Notes: generated by a model not told the origin, from the letters alone. A stretch of DNA of 15,221 nt from Anaerolineae bacterium (GCA_016928755.1 JAFGKB010000175.1:1-15221); one strand, 5' to 3'; counted from the first letter of the stretch, positions 6,465 to 13,697 are shown. Numbers and translations are program-made.

Positions 6465-7328
6465 ATGAATGGACGTGTCAGGATTATTACAGACAGTGTT
6501 GCAGATATTCCTAGGGAGTTGGTTGCGCAGTTCGGAATTAAGGTTGTTCCTATCTATGTCTTAGTTGGGGGGAAAAGTTATTGTGATAATGGTTCCCTGG
6601 ATCGCGGCTGGTTCTATACACAACTGACCCAGTCCCATGTCCTCCCTAGTACTGCTGCCCCTCCGCCGGAAGAGTTTTTAGCCGCTTACCAGGAATTGGT
6701 TACTGAGGGGGCTGAGGAGATTATTGGCCTTTTTCTATCGGGAAATCTAAGTAGTATTGATGATAATGCACTTTTAGCAGCCCGACAGTTAGAGGGCGCG
6801 CGGGTTCATATCATAGAATCCGGTCAGGTCTCTATGGGGATCGGATGGCAAGTCATTGCTGCGGCTGAAGCTGCGGCCCAGGGACAAACTGTAGCAGAGA
6901 TTAAGAAACTGATTTACAGTATCCGCAGCCGCACGCTGGTTTTCGGTGTATTGGATTCACTGGAGTATCTGCGTCGTGGGGGGCGTGTGAATTGGGCCAC
7001 GGCTTGGCTAGGGGACTTGTTACATATCAAGCCTCTGATAGCCTTTGAGAGTGGCGAAGCCCGGTTGATTGGTCGGGTACGCACCCATCGGCGGGCGTTG
7101 CAAGGACTAGCCAAACGTATGAGTGAAAAATCGTCTTTTGAGCGCATTGCGTTTTTACATAGTTGCGTTGATACTACTGTTGTCGATCAGTTTCGAGACT
7201 TATTACGAGACTATTTACCGCCAGGCCCAAAGCCGGTTGTGCAAGTTACCCCGGTTTTTGCGACTCACACCGGCCCCGGCGGGGTGGGGGTAGCGGTTGT
7301 TTTTTCTGAAGATGTGCTTGATTTTTAG
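6465..7328 (+). CDS. DegV family protein, canonical copy (FakB-like fatty-acid-binding protein)
   Basis: A 287-residue DegV protein, the more likely true FakB partner of the upstream kinase. It keeps TDSVADIP (9-16), PSTAAPPPEEF (61-71) in place of TSQPS, LSGNLSS (91-97), EYLRRGGRVNW (167-177) with the conserved GGR, HIKPLIAFESG (187-197) and THTGPGGVG (267-275). Only 3 nt separate it from the previous stop, and the AAGGA at 6460-6464 touches the ATG, so translation may depend on coupling to the upstream gene. The two DegV copies are clearly unlike each other in motif detail, which argues for old divergence rather than recent duplication. Lipid specificity cannot be read from the sequence. 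Confidence 0.9.
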   Translation: MNGRVRIITDSVADIPRELVAQFGIKVVPIYVLVGGKSYCDNGSLDRGWFYTQLTQSHVLPSTAAPPPEEFLAAYQELVTEGAEEIIGLFLSGNLSSIDDNALLAARQLEGARVHIIESGQVSMGIGWQVIAAAEAAAQGQTVAEIKKLIYSIRSRTLVFGVLDSLEYLRRGGRVNWATAWLGDLLHIKPLIAFESGEARLIGRVRTHRRALQGLAKRMSEKSSFERIAFLHSCVDTTVVDQFRDLLRDYLPPGPKPVVQVTPVFATHTGPGGVGVAVVFSEDVLDF

Positions 7329-7364
7329 ATGTAAGACTTGGAGTGTTTTTTTCTTGGAGCTTGT

Positions 7365-9752
7365 ATGATAAAACCATTGGAAACGTTAATAAAAATCCTC
7401 AACCTTGAGGAAAATGACTATGAATATCAGGATAAAGCCGTAGCTGGCGGGTTGGGCCGCTATGCGGATACCTGGCAGAAACAGGCCGGGTCTATGTATG
7501 GTGAGCAACATAGTGCTTGGATTATAGATATTGCCGAGCGGCTACGGGCTTATAGCAGTCTGGAACCAGAAGCCCGGCAGACCTTTATGGAGACATTACG
7601 GCAAACCTTGGCTATGGCCCCCCCGGTGGAGGAAGATACTGCGTTATCTTTACCTGAACCGCTGCCGCCACAAAAAACACGGCGGCGACCGGCGACTTCT
7701 CCCCAGGGTCTGGTTGCGCCAGTGACTGTGGCTTCCGGCGTAGGCCAGAAACGTGCACAGCTACTTAATAAATTGGGGGTCTACACAATCCGGGATTTGC
7801 TCTATTTCTACCCGCGCCGTTATGAGGACTACTCAAAACTTAAGACTATTGACCAACTTGAATACGATGAGACGGTAAGTATTATTGGTACCGTGTGGGA
7901 TGCTGGTGGGCGTAAGACTCATGGTGGGCGACATGTCTTCCGGGTGATTCTCTCTGACCATACCGGTACGCTAGAGCTTACCTGGTTTAACCAGCCTTAT
8001 CTTGAGGGGCGTATCAAGCCCGGTATGCAGATTGTAGTGAGTGGTAAAGTGGGACAGTACTTGGGCCGCTTGACGATGAATGCCCCATCCTGGGAACCGG
8101 TAAGCCGTAAAGACCTTAACAACGCCCGGATTTTGCCCATATACCCACTTACAGAAGGGCTGACTCAACGTTGGATACGGTTGATTATTGAGCGCACTCT
8201 GTCTTCCTGGGCCTCCCGAGTCCCGGACCCTTTAACCGATGCCATCAGGTCAGCCTACAACTTAATCCCGTTATCCAGGGCATTGATGGGAGTCCATTTC
8301 CCTGATAGTGAGTCCCATCTAAAAGCTGCCCGTTACCGGTTGGCGTTTGATGAGTCGCTATATCTACAACTAGGGCTTTTACAACAGAAACGAAATTGGA
8401 AGTCTCAACCAGGGCGCGTCGTAGAGGTCGCTAGGGAACAGCTACAGGCTTTTATCGGTAGTTTGCCGTATAGCCTTACCCGTGCCCAAGAACGCGCGTT
8501 AGGCGAGCTATTAGGGGATATGGCCTCTGGTCAGCCGATGAACCGCTTGTTGCAAGGTGATGTGGGTTCTGGTAAGACGGCTGTCGCGGCTTTGTTGATG
8601 GCCGTTACGGTGGCTACGGGTGCTCAGGCTGCGATAATGGCCCCCACTGAGATTTTGGCGGAACAGCATTATAAGAGTTTAACCTTACTCTTTGAAAAGT
8701 TCCCGGAACCTCCGTCTCTGGCTTTGCTAACCGGTCGTACTTCTGGGACTGAGCGTGAGGAGGTCTATGCCGGTCTAGCCGCTGGCTCAATTCAGGGGGT
8801 TGTCGGTACTCACGCTTTGATCCAGGAGACTGTAAGCTTCCATGATTTGGCGTTGGCCGTCATTGACGAGCAACATCGTTTTGGTGTGGAACAGCGCGCA
8901 CAACTGCGCCAGAAGGGTTACAATCCTCACTTGTTAGTGATGACGGCGACACCGATTCCGCGATCTTTGGAGTTGACGGTCTGGGGACATCTGGATGTCT
9001 CTGTCCTGGATGAGATGCCCCCAGGGCGGCAAGCTATTGCCACTCGGCTGCTCAAATCTAATGAGCGTGAACGGGCCTATACATTTATACGGCGGCAGAT
9101 AGAGACCGGCCACCAGGCATTTATTATCTATCCCTTAGTAGCGGCATCTGAAAAGATTGAGGCCCGTGCGGCTGTGGATGAGGCGGAGCGATTGCAGAAG
9201 GAAGTTTTCCCCAATTTGCGCTTGGGACTGCTTCACGGACGTATGAAGCCGGATGAGAAAGAGCGTGTGATGGCGTCGTTTGCTGAGGGGGAGTTAGATA
9301 TTTTGGTCGCCACCTCGGTTGTGGAAGTTGGGATCGATGTGCCTAACGCCACGGTTATGTTGATTGATGGTGCGGAGCGTTTTGGTCTGGCCCAGCTTCA
9401 CCAGTTCCGGGGACGTGTCGGGCGTGGTGAGCATCAGTCCTATTGTCTCCTGCTGGCTGAGGCTAAGTCAGAGGATGCCTTGGAGCGTTTGAAGGCTATC
9501 GAAGGTACTAATGATGGTTTTGTACTTGCCCAGAAGGACCTGGAAATGCGCGGCCCTGGCGAGTTCTTGGGGACACGGCAGAGTGGTTTGCCAGACTTGC
9601 CAATGTCTATTTATGCTGATACGCGTTTATTACATACGGTTCGTGAGGTAGCTGCTCAGATTTTGGAAGTTGACCCGGAATTGGCACAACCTGAGTATAG
9701 CCTGTTAGCCGAGTCCGTAAAGCTGTTCTGGGACAAAGGAGAGACCAGTTGA
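7365..9752 (+). CDS. recG: ATP-dependent DNA helicase RecG
   Basis: Helicase that remodels stalled replication forks and branches Holliday-type structures. The 795-residue product has an N-terminal extension of about 115 residues, then a wedge/OB region (about 120-270) that starts with a GVGQKRAQLLNKLGV helix-hairpin-like segment. The superfamily-2 motor follows: Walker A GDVGSGKT (398-405), Walker B DEQH (501-504), TATPIPRSL, a VEVGIDVPNA segment and motif VI QFRGRVGRG (680-688). Enterobacterial RecG is about 690 residues, so this is the longer version, like that of Thermotoga. The start at ATG 7365 is chosen over an upstream TTG (7338) because GGAG lies 5 nt before it. The stop TGA overlaps the TTG start of coaD. 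Confidence 0.96.
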   Translation: MIKPLETLIKILNLEENDYEYQDKAVAGGLGRYADTWQKQAGSMYGEQHSAWIIDIAERLRAYSSLEPEARQTFMETLRQTLAMAPPVEEDTALSLPEPLPPQKTRRRPATSPQGLVAPVTVASGVGQKRAQLLNKLGVYTIRDLLYFYPRRYEDYSKLKTIDQLEYDETVSIIGTVWDAGGRKTHGGRHVFRVILSDHTGTLELTWFNQPYLEGRIKPGMQIVVSGKVGQYLGRLTMNAPSWEPVSRKDLNNARILPIYPLTEGLTQRWIRLIIERTLSSWASRVPDPLTDAIRSAYNLIPLSRALMGVHFPDSESHLKAARYRLAFDESLYLQLGLLQQKRNWKSQPGRVVEVAREQLQAFIGSLPYSLTRAQERALGELLGDMASGQPMNRLLQGDVGSGKTAVAALLMAVTVATGAQAAIMAPTEILAEQHYKSLTLLFEKFPEPPSLALLTGRTSGTEREEVYAGLAAGSIQGVVGTHALIQETVSFHDLALAVIDEQHRFGVEQRAQLRQKGYNPHLLVMTATPIPRSLELTVWGHLDVSVLDEMPPGRQAIATRLLKSNERERAYTFIRRQIETGHQAFIIYPLVAASEKIEARAAVDEAERLQKEVFPNLRLGLLHGRMKPDEKERVMASFAEGELDILVATSVVEVGIDVPNATVMLIDGAERFGLAQLHQFRGRVGRGEHQSYCLLLAEAKSEDALERLKAIEGTNDGFVLAQKDLEMRGPGEFLGTRQSGLPDLPMSIYADTRLLHTVREVAAQILEVDPELAQPEYSLLAESVKLFWDKGETS

Positions 9753-10273
9753 CCGAGCGCATCGTTATCTATCCGGGTACTTTTGATCCTATTCATTATG
9801 GACATATTGATATTGCCTTGCGCGCAGCTTCGCTCTTCGACCGTTTGATCTTAGGCGTCTATGACCGGCCAAATAAGCATCTGCTCTTTTCTAAAGAAGA
9901 CCGGGTTGCTTTGGCCCGTGATGCTTTAAAAGATGTTCCCAATATCGAGGTGGCAACTTATAGTGGCCTAACGGTTGATTTTGCTCGCACTTGTGACGCG
10001 CAAGCCATCGTGCGTGGTTTGCGGGTTATTTCTGATTTTGAACTGGAATATCAGATGGCCTTGACTAACCAGAAGCTGGCCCCTGATGTCGAGATGCTGT
10101 GTCTGATGACACGGGGTGAGTATGCTTTTATCAGTTCTAGTATTGTTAAGGAAATCTGCAACTTAGGGGGCGATATTAGCGATATGGTTCCTGCGGTGGT
10201 GCAAGAAGCATTAGAACTCAAACGTGATGAAGGACTGCACCACGGAGGTCGAATAATCTCTTTGCGAGACTAA
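9749..10273 (+). CDS. coaD: Phosphopantetheine adenylyltransferase
   Basis: Transfers AMP from ATP to 4'-phosphopantetheine, giving dephospho-CoA, the penultimate step of coenzyme A synthesis. The 174-residue product has the nucleotidyltransferase signature YPGTFDPIHYGH (8-19) with Thr11, His16 and His19, the IVRGLRVISDFELEYQMA segment that binds substrate, and the C-terminal ISSSIVKEI motif. The start codon is TTG at 9749, overlapping the recG stop as TTGA, and AAGGAG (9736-9741) sits 7 nt upstream inside recG, so translation is coupled. CoaD supplies CoA for the FabD reaction encoded a little downstream. Confidence 0.96.
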   Translation: MTERIVIYPGTFDPIHYGHIDIALRAASLFDRLILGVYDRPNKHLLFSKEDRVALARDALKDVPNIEVATYSGLTVDFARTCDAQAIVRGLRVISDFELEYQMALTNQKLAPDVEMLCLMTRGEYAFISSSIVKEICNLGGDISDMVPAVVQEALELKRDEGLHHGGRIISLRD

Positions 10274-10304
10274 TAGAGCGTGGGTATGGCGTAGGAGGCG
10301 GATA

Positions 10305-10772
10305 ATGGATATTGAGTTTCTGGTTCAGCGGCTTGAGGAATATATTTTCGAAGAGTGTCCAAAGGTTTTCGGCTTACGTATGGTCAATGAAGAGGCTGTG
10401 CGTAACCAACTGGCACAATTACGTGAGATGATCCCGGTTGAGATTCAGCGCGCGCGTGAAGTTATTGAGAAGCAGGACGCGATTCTAATTGCTGCGCGGC
10501 ATGATGCTGAGCGGATTGTGGCTAAATCGCGTGAGGATATGGCTAAGAAAGCTGATGACCATCAGATTACACAGGATGCCCGGCATAAGGCGGGTCTTAT
10601 CTTGCAGCGGGCCGAAAAAGAAGCCGGAGTACTGCGCAGCGATGCGGATGAGTATGTGTTTGATTCCTTGAGCCAGTTACAGGAAGAACTCACCCGTATT
10701 TTGCAAGTTGTCGAGAATGGCCTACGAAAGTTAGAAGCTGAGAAAGAAACCCAAATACGTAGCCAGGAATAA
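10305..10772 (+). CDS. Small soluble coiled-coil protein, DivIVA/SepIVA-like or ATP-synthase-b-like
   Basis: I do not recognise this gene as a named family. The 155-residue product is very charged (Glu, Arg, Lys, Gln), almost without aromatic residues after position 25, and has alpha-helical heptad spacing from about 27 to the end. There is no membrane segment or signal peptide. The N terminus (MDIEFLVQRLEEYIFEECP) looks like the short domain before the coil in DivIVA-type proteins. Its place right after coaD is suggestive: as I recall, actinobacteria carry the coiled-coil protein SepIVA in the same chromosomal region, before a DUF177 gene. ATP synthase subunit b is a weaker alternative because the membrane anchor is absent. 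A GGAGG ribosome site lies 6 nt before the ATG. A scaffold role in envelope growth is inference only. Confidence 0.75.
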   Translation: MDIEFLVQRLEEYIFEECPKVFGLRMVNEEAVRNQLAQLREMIPVEIQRAREVIEKQDAILIAARHDAERIVAKSREDMAKKADDHQITQDARHKAGLILQRAEKEAGVLRSDADEYVFDSLSQLQEELTRILQVVENGLRKLEAEKETQIRSQE

Positions 10773-10789
10773 ATCGTAACGGCGGGCGT

Positions 10790-10817
10790 TTGACAGAAGC
10801 GCCTAATTTTGTATAAT
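10790..10817 (+). promoter_or_regulatory. Strong consensus promoter of the rpmF-fabD-fabG operon
   Basis: A perfect TTGACA (10790-10795) and a perfect TATAAT (10812-10817) are separated by 16 nt. This is the best promoter match in the window. Transcription would begin around 10824, leaving a leader of about 94 nt before rpmF at 10918. Confidence 0.85.
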
Positions 10818-10824
10818 TGCGCCT

Positions 10825-10899
10825 ACGCATAAATTGCGTTTATGTATCAATGTGTTTACGCAGACGCTCTATAATGAGTTGTGTGTAAATAAATTTTTT
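10825..10899 (+). promoter_or_regulatory. Structured 5' leader of rpmF
   Basis: Two inverted repeats lie in the leader. CATAAA (10828-10833) pairs with TTTATG (10839-10844), with an alternative ACGCA/TGCGT pairing (10825-10829 with 10835-10839). TTTACGCA (10855-10862) pairs with TGTGTAAA (10882-10889) using one G-U pair, and T6 follows at 10894-10899. The second hairpin looks like a weak attenuator or a protein-binding stem. A stray TATAAT (10870-10875) in its loop has no -35 partner. Confidence 0.3.
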
Positions 10900-10917
10900 A
10901 AAGATAAGGGGATTAAA

Positions 10918-11106
10918 ATGGGAGCAGTACCGAAGAGAAGAATTTCTAGCAGCCGTCGTGGTCATCGCCGGGCGCGTAACTTTCCTGCGCCTACGCTACC
11001 CACTCTCGTGCGTTGTCCTGAGTGTGGTGAGCCGGTGCAACCCTATCACGTTTGCCCTAATTGTGGCACTTACCGTCGCCGTCAGGTGTTGGAGGTCAAA
11101 GATTAG
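10918..11106 (+). CDS. rpmF: 50S ribosomal protein L32 (zinc-binding form)
   Basis: The 62-residue product begins MGAVPKRRISSSRRGHRRA, typical of L32. It has two CxxC pairs, CPEC (33-36) and CPNC (46-49), that bind zinc. The start at 10918 is preferred over an upstream in-frame ATG at 10834 because L32 proteins begin with this motif and AAGGGG sits 6 nt before it. It is the first gene of the fabD-fabG unit, a linkage also seen in E. coli (rpmF-plsX-fabH-fabD-fabG), though plsX and fabH are absent here. The DUF177 gene that often precedes rpmF is also missing. Confidence 0.96.
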   Translation: MGAVPKRRISSSRRGHRRARNFPAPTLPTLVRCPECGEPVQPYHVCPNCGTYRRRQVLEVKD

Positions 11107-11113
11107 GTGTAGG

Positions 11114-11129
11114 GTTGTCTTGAGACAAC
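11114..11129. promoter_or_regulatory. Perfect 16-bp palindrome between rpmF and fabD
   Basis: GTTGTCT (11114-11120), TG, AGACAAC (11123-11129) is a perfect inverted repeat ending 19 nt before the fabD start. There is no T run after it, so it is not a terminator. The size and the 2-nt centre fit a dimeric repressor operator. It could instead be a small mRNA hairpin just upstream of the fabD ribosome site. Confidence 0.45.
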
Positions 11130-11148
11130 AATTGAAGGCTTGCTGAGT

Positions 11149-12072
11149 ATGAAAACGGCCCTGATTTTCCCGGGACAAGGTTCCCAATACGTGGGAATGG
11201 GGCAAGCTTGTTACCGGGCTTCATCCGATGCCCGGAGGCTATTTGAACAAGCTGATAGCCTGCTGGGGTATTCCCTAAGCAGGCTTTGTTTTGTTGGGCC
11301 ATCCGGGCAATTGAATGAGACCGCTTACACTCAGCCGGCTCTGTTTGTCACTTCAATGGCGCTGTGGGTCGCGCTACGTGAGTATATCGCAGGGGATATC
11401 ATCTTTGCTGCCGGACATAGTGTGGGGGAGTTTGTGGCTTTATGTATGGCCGGGGTTATGAGCTTTCCAGATGGTCTGCAAATTGTCGCTACCCGTGGTC
11501 AATTAATGCAGAATGCCGGTAAGAAGTCTCCCGGCGGGATGGCTGTATTGTTAGGAGCAACCCTGGAAGCTGCTGAGTCTTTATGCAAGGATGTATCAGG
11601 TATTGTGAACGCACATTTGGTCGTTGCTAATGATAATTGCCCTGGACAGGTTGTTATTTCTGGGGCATTAGGTGCTTTGGAGTTAGCTATGGAGCGCGCC
11701 GGTGATTATGGTATTCGCCGGGTACGCCGTCTGGATGTCAGCGTAGCTCCTCATAGCCTGTTAATGGCGCCTGTTCAGGAACCTTTGGCCCAGGCCTTGG
11801 CTACTGTGCCATTGCGGGAACCACAAATACCTCTTGTCTTTAATGCCACGGCCCGCCCGGCTAGTGACCTCAATGAGGTCCGGCAGTTATTACTAAAACA
11901 GTTGACTTCTCCTGTACGCTGGCGTGAAGGCTTGTTGTGGATGGTTCAACAAGGGGTAGAGCGTTTTGTGGAAATTGGTCCTGGAGCTGTTCTTTCGGGG
12001 ATGGTGCGACGTGCTGTGTCACCGGTGCAGAGTGTGGCGGCTGATGATATGGTAAGTGGATTAGGATGGTAA
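11149..12072 (+). CDS. fabD: Malonyl-CoA:ACP transacylase
   Basis: Transfers malonyl groups from malonyl-CoA to acyl carrier protein, supplying the extender unit for fatty-acid synthesis. The 307-residue product is full length. It shows the N-terminal PGQGSQ (8-13), the nucleophile Ser91 in GHSVGE, Arg116 in TRGQLMQ for the malonyl carboxylate, catalytic His202 in APHS, and the closing VEIGPGAVLSGMV. ATG 11149 is preferred over an in-frame TTG at 11140, which lies 1 nt after the GAAGG ribosome site (11134-11138); the ATG is 10 nt after it. fabG follows after 4 nt. Confidence 0.97.
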   Translation: MKTALIFPGQGSQYVGMGQACYRASSDARRLFEQADSLLGYSLSRLCFVGPSGQLNETAYTQPALFVTSMALWVALREYIAGDIIFAAGHSVGEFVALCMAGVMSFPDGLQIVATRGQLMQNAGKKSPGGMAVLLGATLEAAESLCKDVSGIVNAHLVVANDNCPGQVVISGALGALELAMERAGDYGIRRVRRLDVSVAPHSLLMAPVQEPLAQALATVPLREPQIPLVFNATARPASDLNEVRQLLLKQLTSPVRWREGLLWMVQQGVERFVEIGPGAVLSGMVRRAVSPVQSVAADDMVSGLGW

Positions 12073-12076
12073 ATCG

Positions 12077-12823
12077 ATGGCAATACTAAGTGGAAAAGTG
12101 GCATTGGTTACCGGTAGTTCCCGTGGTATTGGGCGCGCTATTGCTTTGGAATTAGCCCACCAGGGGGCGGATATTGCCATTAACTATGTACATAATGCTA
12201 TTGCTGCAACGGAAGTAGTCCGCGAGATTGAGACATTGGGACAGCGAGCCATAAGTTTGGAAGCTGATGTGGGGGACTTTTCCCAGGCTAAGACTATGGT
12301 GGATTGCGCTATTAAGGAATTGGGCCATCTGGATATCCTGGTCAATAATGCCGGTATAACCCGTGATATGCTCTTAATGCGAATGCGCGAAGATGACTGG
12401 GAGGCTGTTCTGCGGGTTAATCTCAAGGGTGTCTTTAACACCTGCCAGGCTGCAATGCGGCCTTTCTTGCGTCAGCGTTCAGGCCGTATTATCAATATTT
12501 CATCTGTATCGGGACTTATGGGGCAGGTTGGGCAGACAAATTACGCAGCGTCTAAAGCGGGGATGATAGGTTTCTCTAAAAGTCTGGCCCGTGAGTTAGG
12601 CCCACGTGGGATCACGGTTAATGTGGTTGCCCCGGGCTTTATTCCCACAGACCTGAATGCTGATTTAGATGCCGAAATGCAGGCTCACCTTAAGAGCTTG
12701 ATCCCATTAGCGCGTTTTGGTGCGGTTGAGGATATCGCTTACGCGGTGGCGTTTTTGGCTTCTGCGCAAGCGCACTATATCACCGGGGTAGTTTTACCCG
12801 TTGATGGTGGTTTAAGTATGTAG
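12077..12823 (+). CDS. fabG: 3-oxoacyl-ACP reductase
   Basis: NADPH-dependent reduction of beta-ketoacyl-ACP, the first reductive step of each elongation cycle. This 248-residue short-chain dehydrogenase has the nucleotide-binding TGSSRGIG (12-19), NNAG (90-93), and the catalytic set Asn115, Ser143 (in INISSVSG), Tyr156 and Lys160 (YAASK). The C-terminal ITGVVLPVDGG is typical of FabG rather than of other SDR enzymes. It starts 4 nt after fabD with AGGA 10 nt upstream. In many bacteria acpP follows, but here an Asp23 gene does, and no acyl carrier protein gene is in the window. Confidence 0.95.
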   Translation: MAILSGKVALVTGSSRGIGRAIALELAHQGADIAINYVHNAIAATEVVREIETLGQRAISLEADVGDFSQAKTMVDCAIKELGHLDILVNNAGITRDMLLMRMREDDWEAVLRVNLKGVFNTCQAAMRPFLRQRSGRIINISSVSGLMGQVGQTNYAASKAGMIGFSKSLARELGPRGITVNVVAPGFIPTDLNADLDAEMQAHLKSLIPLARFGAVEDIAYAVAFLASAQAHYITGVVLPVDGGLSM

Positions 12824-12832
12824 GGGGAAATA

Positions 12833-13174
12833 ATGGAGATGGAAGAACAAAATCAGGCTGCAATTGCAGGTATGGTAACGGTAGAACCGCAGGTTTTACA
12901 GACTATCGCGCGGTTAACCACGGTGAGTGTCCCCGGTGTCACCCAGATTTCACCACGGGAGGCGGTTGATGTCCAGGTCAAGGATGAACGGGTTTATGTT
13001 GACCTGCATATTATAGCGGAACCGGGTATCAGTCTTTTGCAATTGGGACGTAAGGTACAGTATGAGGTTTCCCGTTCTATTCATAAGATGATTGGGATGG
13101 ATGTGGAAACGGTCAATGTTTATATCGAAGATGTAGCTTTTCTAAATGCCGAACAACAGTCAGAAACAGTCTAA
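12833..13174 (+). CDS. Asp23/Gls24 family protein 2 (YqhY-type)
   Basis: A 113-residue Asp23/Gls24 family member, distinct from the first copy. It has the family's VEPQVLQTIARLTTVSVPGV segment, the strand VDVQVKDERVYVDLHIIAE, the LGRKVQYEVSRSIHKMIGMDV helix and the final VNVYIEDV strand. A GGGGGA ribosome site is 4 nt before ATG 12833; ATG 12839, two codons later, is an alternative. The end overlaps nusB by 29 nt. The asp23-nusB pairing matches yqhY-nusB of Bacillus, where yqhY follows accB-accC and its loss is tied to acetyl-CoA carboxylase mutations. The position behind fabD-fabG fits a link to lipid synthesis. Confidence 0.92.
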   Translation: MEMEEQNQAAIAGMVTVEPQVLQTIARLTTVSVPGVTQISPREAVDVQVKDERVYVDLHIIAEPGISLLQLGRKVQYEVSRSIHKMIGMDVETVNVYIEDVAFLNAEQQSETV

Positions 13175-13649
13175 ACAGCAAGCCGCTCACGAGCTATCTT
13201 CGTTGGCTTCCCAACGTCGGTTGGCACGGGAGATGGCGTTGCAAGCACTTTATGAGATAGACCTGGTTAATCATCCTGTCCGTAGGGTTCTGGAACAACG
13301 TTTTGAATCCGTTCCTGATTTACCTTTGGCGATCAGGCAGTATTGCACCTTGCTTGTATTGGGGGTGATGCGCTGCCGGGATTCCCTGGATGGGTATATT
13401 CAACGCTATGCAGCCGAGTGGCCCCTGGACCAGGTGGCCCTGGTGGACCGGAACTTGTTGCGTATGGCGTTATATGAGTTTACAGTGGGGGGGATCCCAA
13501 CTAAGGTCGCGATTAATGAATCGGTGGAATTAGCGAAGAGTTTTGGTACTGATAGCTCACCCCGTTTTATAAATGGTGTATTGGGGTCACTGGCTCCGCT
13601 GCGTGAGACGATATGCTCTGCCCTAGAGAGTGAGAAATCTGATGAGTAG
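13146..13649 (+). CDS. nusB: Transcription antitermination factor NusB
   Basis: RNA-binding factor that, with S10, Nus factors and boxA RNA, promotes antitermination of rRNA operons. The 167-residue product has the standard core: RRLAREMALQALYEID (24-39), VALVDRNLLRMALYEF and the C-terminal SSPRFINGVLGSLAP. The start is uncertain. ATG 13146 overlaps the Asp23 gene by 29 nt and lacks a good ribosome site. TTG 13203 or 13221 would still keep the RRxARE motif or most of it. Residues 1-20 are Gln/Lys/Ser-rich and not conserved in the family. It is the last gene of the operon, before a strong terminator. Confidence 0.93.
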   Translation: MPNNSQKQSKQQAAHELSSLASQRRLAREMALQALYEIDLVNHPVRRVLEQRFESVPDLPLAIRQYCTLLVLGVMRCRDSLDGYIQRYAAEWPLDQVALVDRNLLRMALYEFTVGGIPTKVAINESVELAKSFGTDSSPRFINGVLGSLAPLRETICSALESEKSDE

Positions 13650-13657
13650 ATTCTGAT

Positions 13658-13672
13658 AAACGCAGCGTTTTT
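13658..13672 (+). terminator. Small hairpin after nusB
   Basis: AAACG (13658-13662) pairs with CGTTT (13666-13670) around a 3-nt loop, and the T run extends to 13672. It is short for a terminator and may act as a first weak stop ahead of the larger one at 13698-13737, or not at all. Confidence 0.3.
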
Positions 13673-13697
13673 ATAGGCATTATGTGTAGATATTAGC

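Noticed and set aside
3868..7328. Dihydroxyacetone kinase (DhaL) system instead of fatty acid kinase
   Set aside because: The DhaL domain is fused to the YloV-type middle and C-terminal domains, and the partners are DegV proteins, not DhaK or DhaM.
10870..10875. Second perfect TATAAT in the rpmF leader
   Set aside because: No -35-like sequence at 15-19 nt upstream. The upstream promoter at 10790-10817 is far better.
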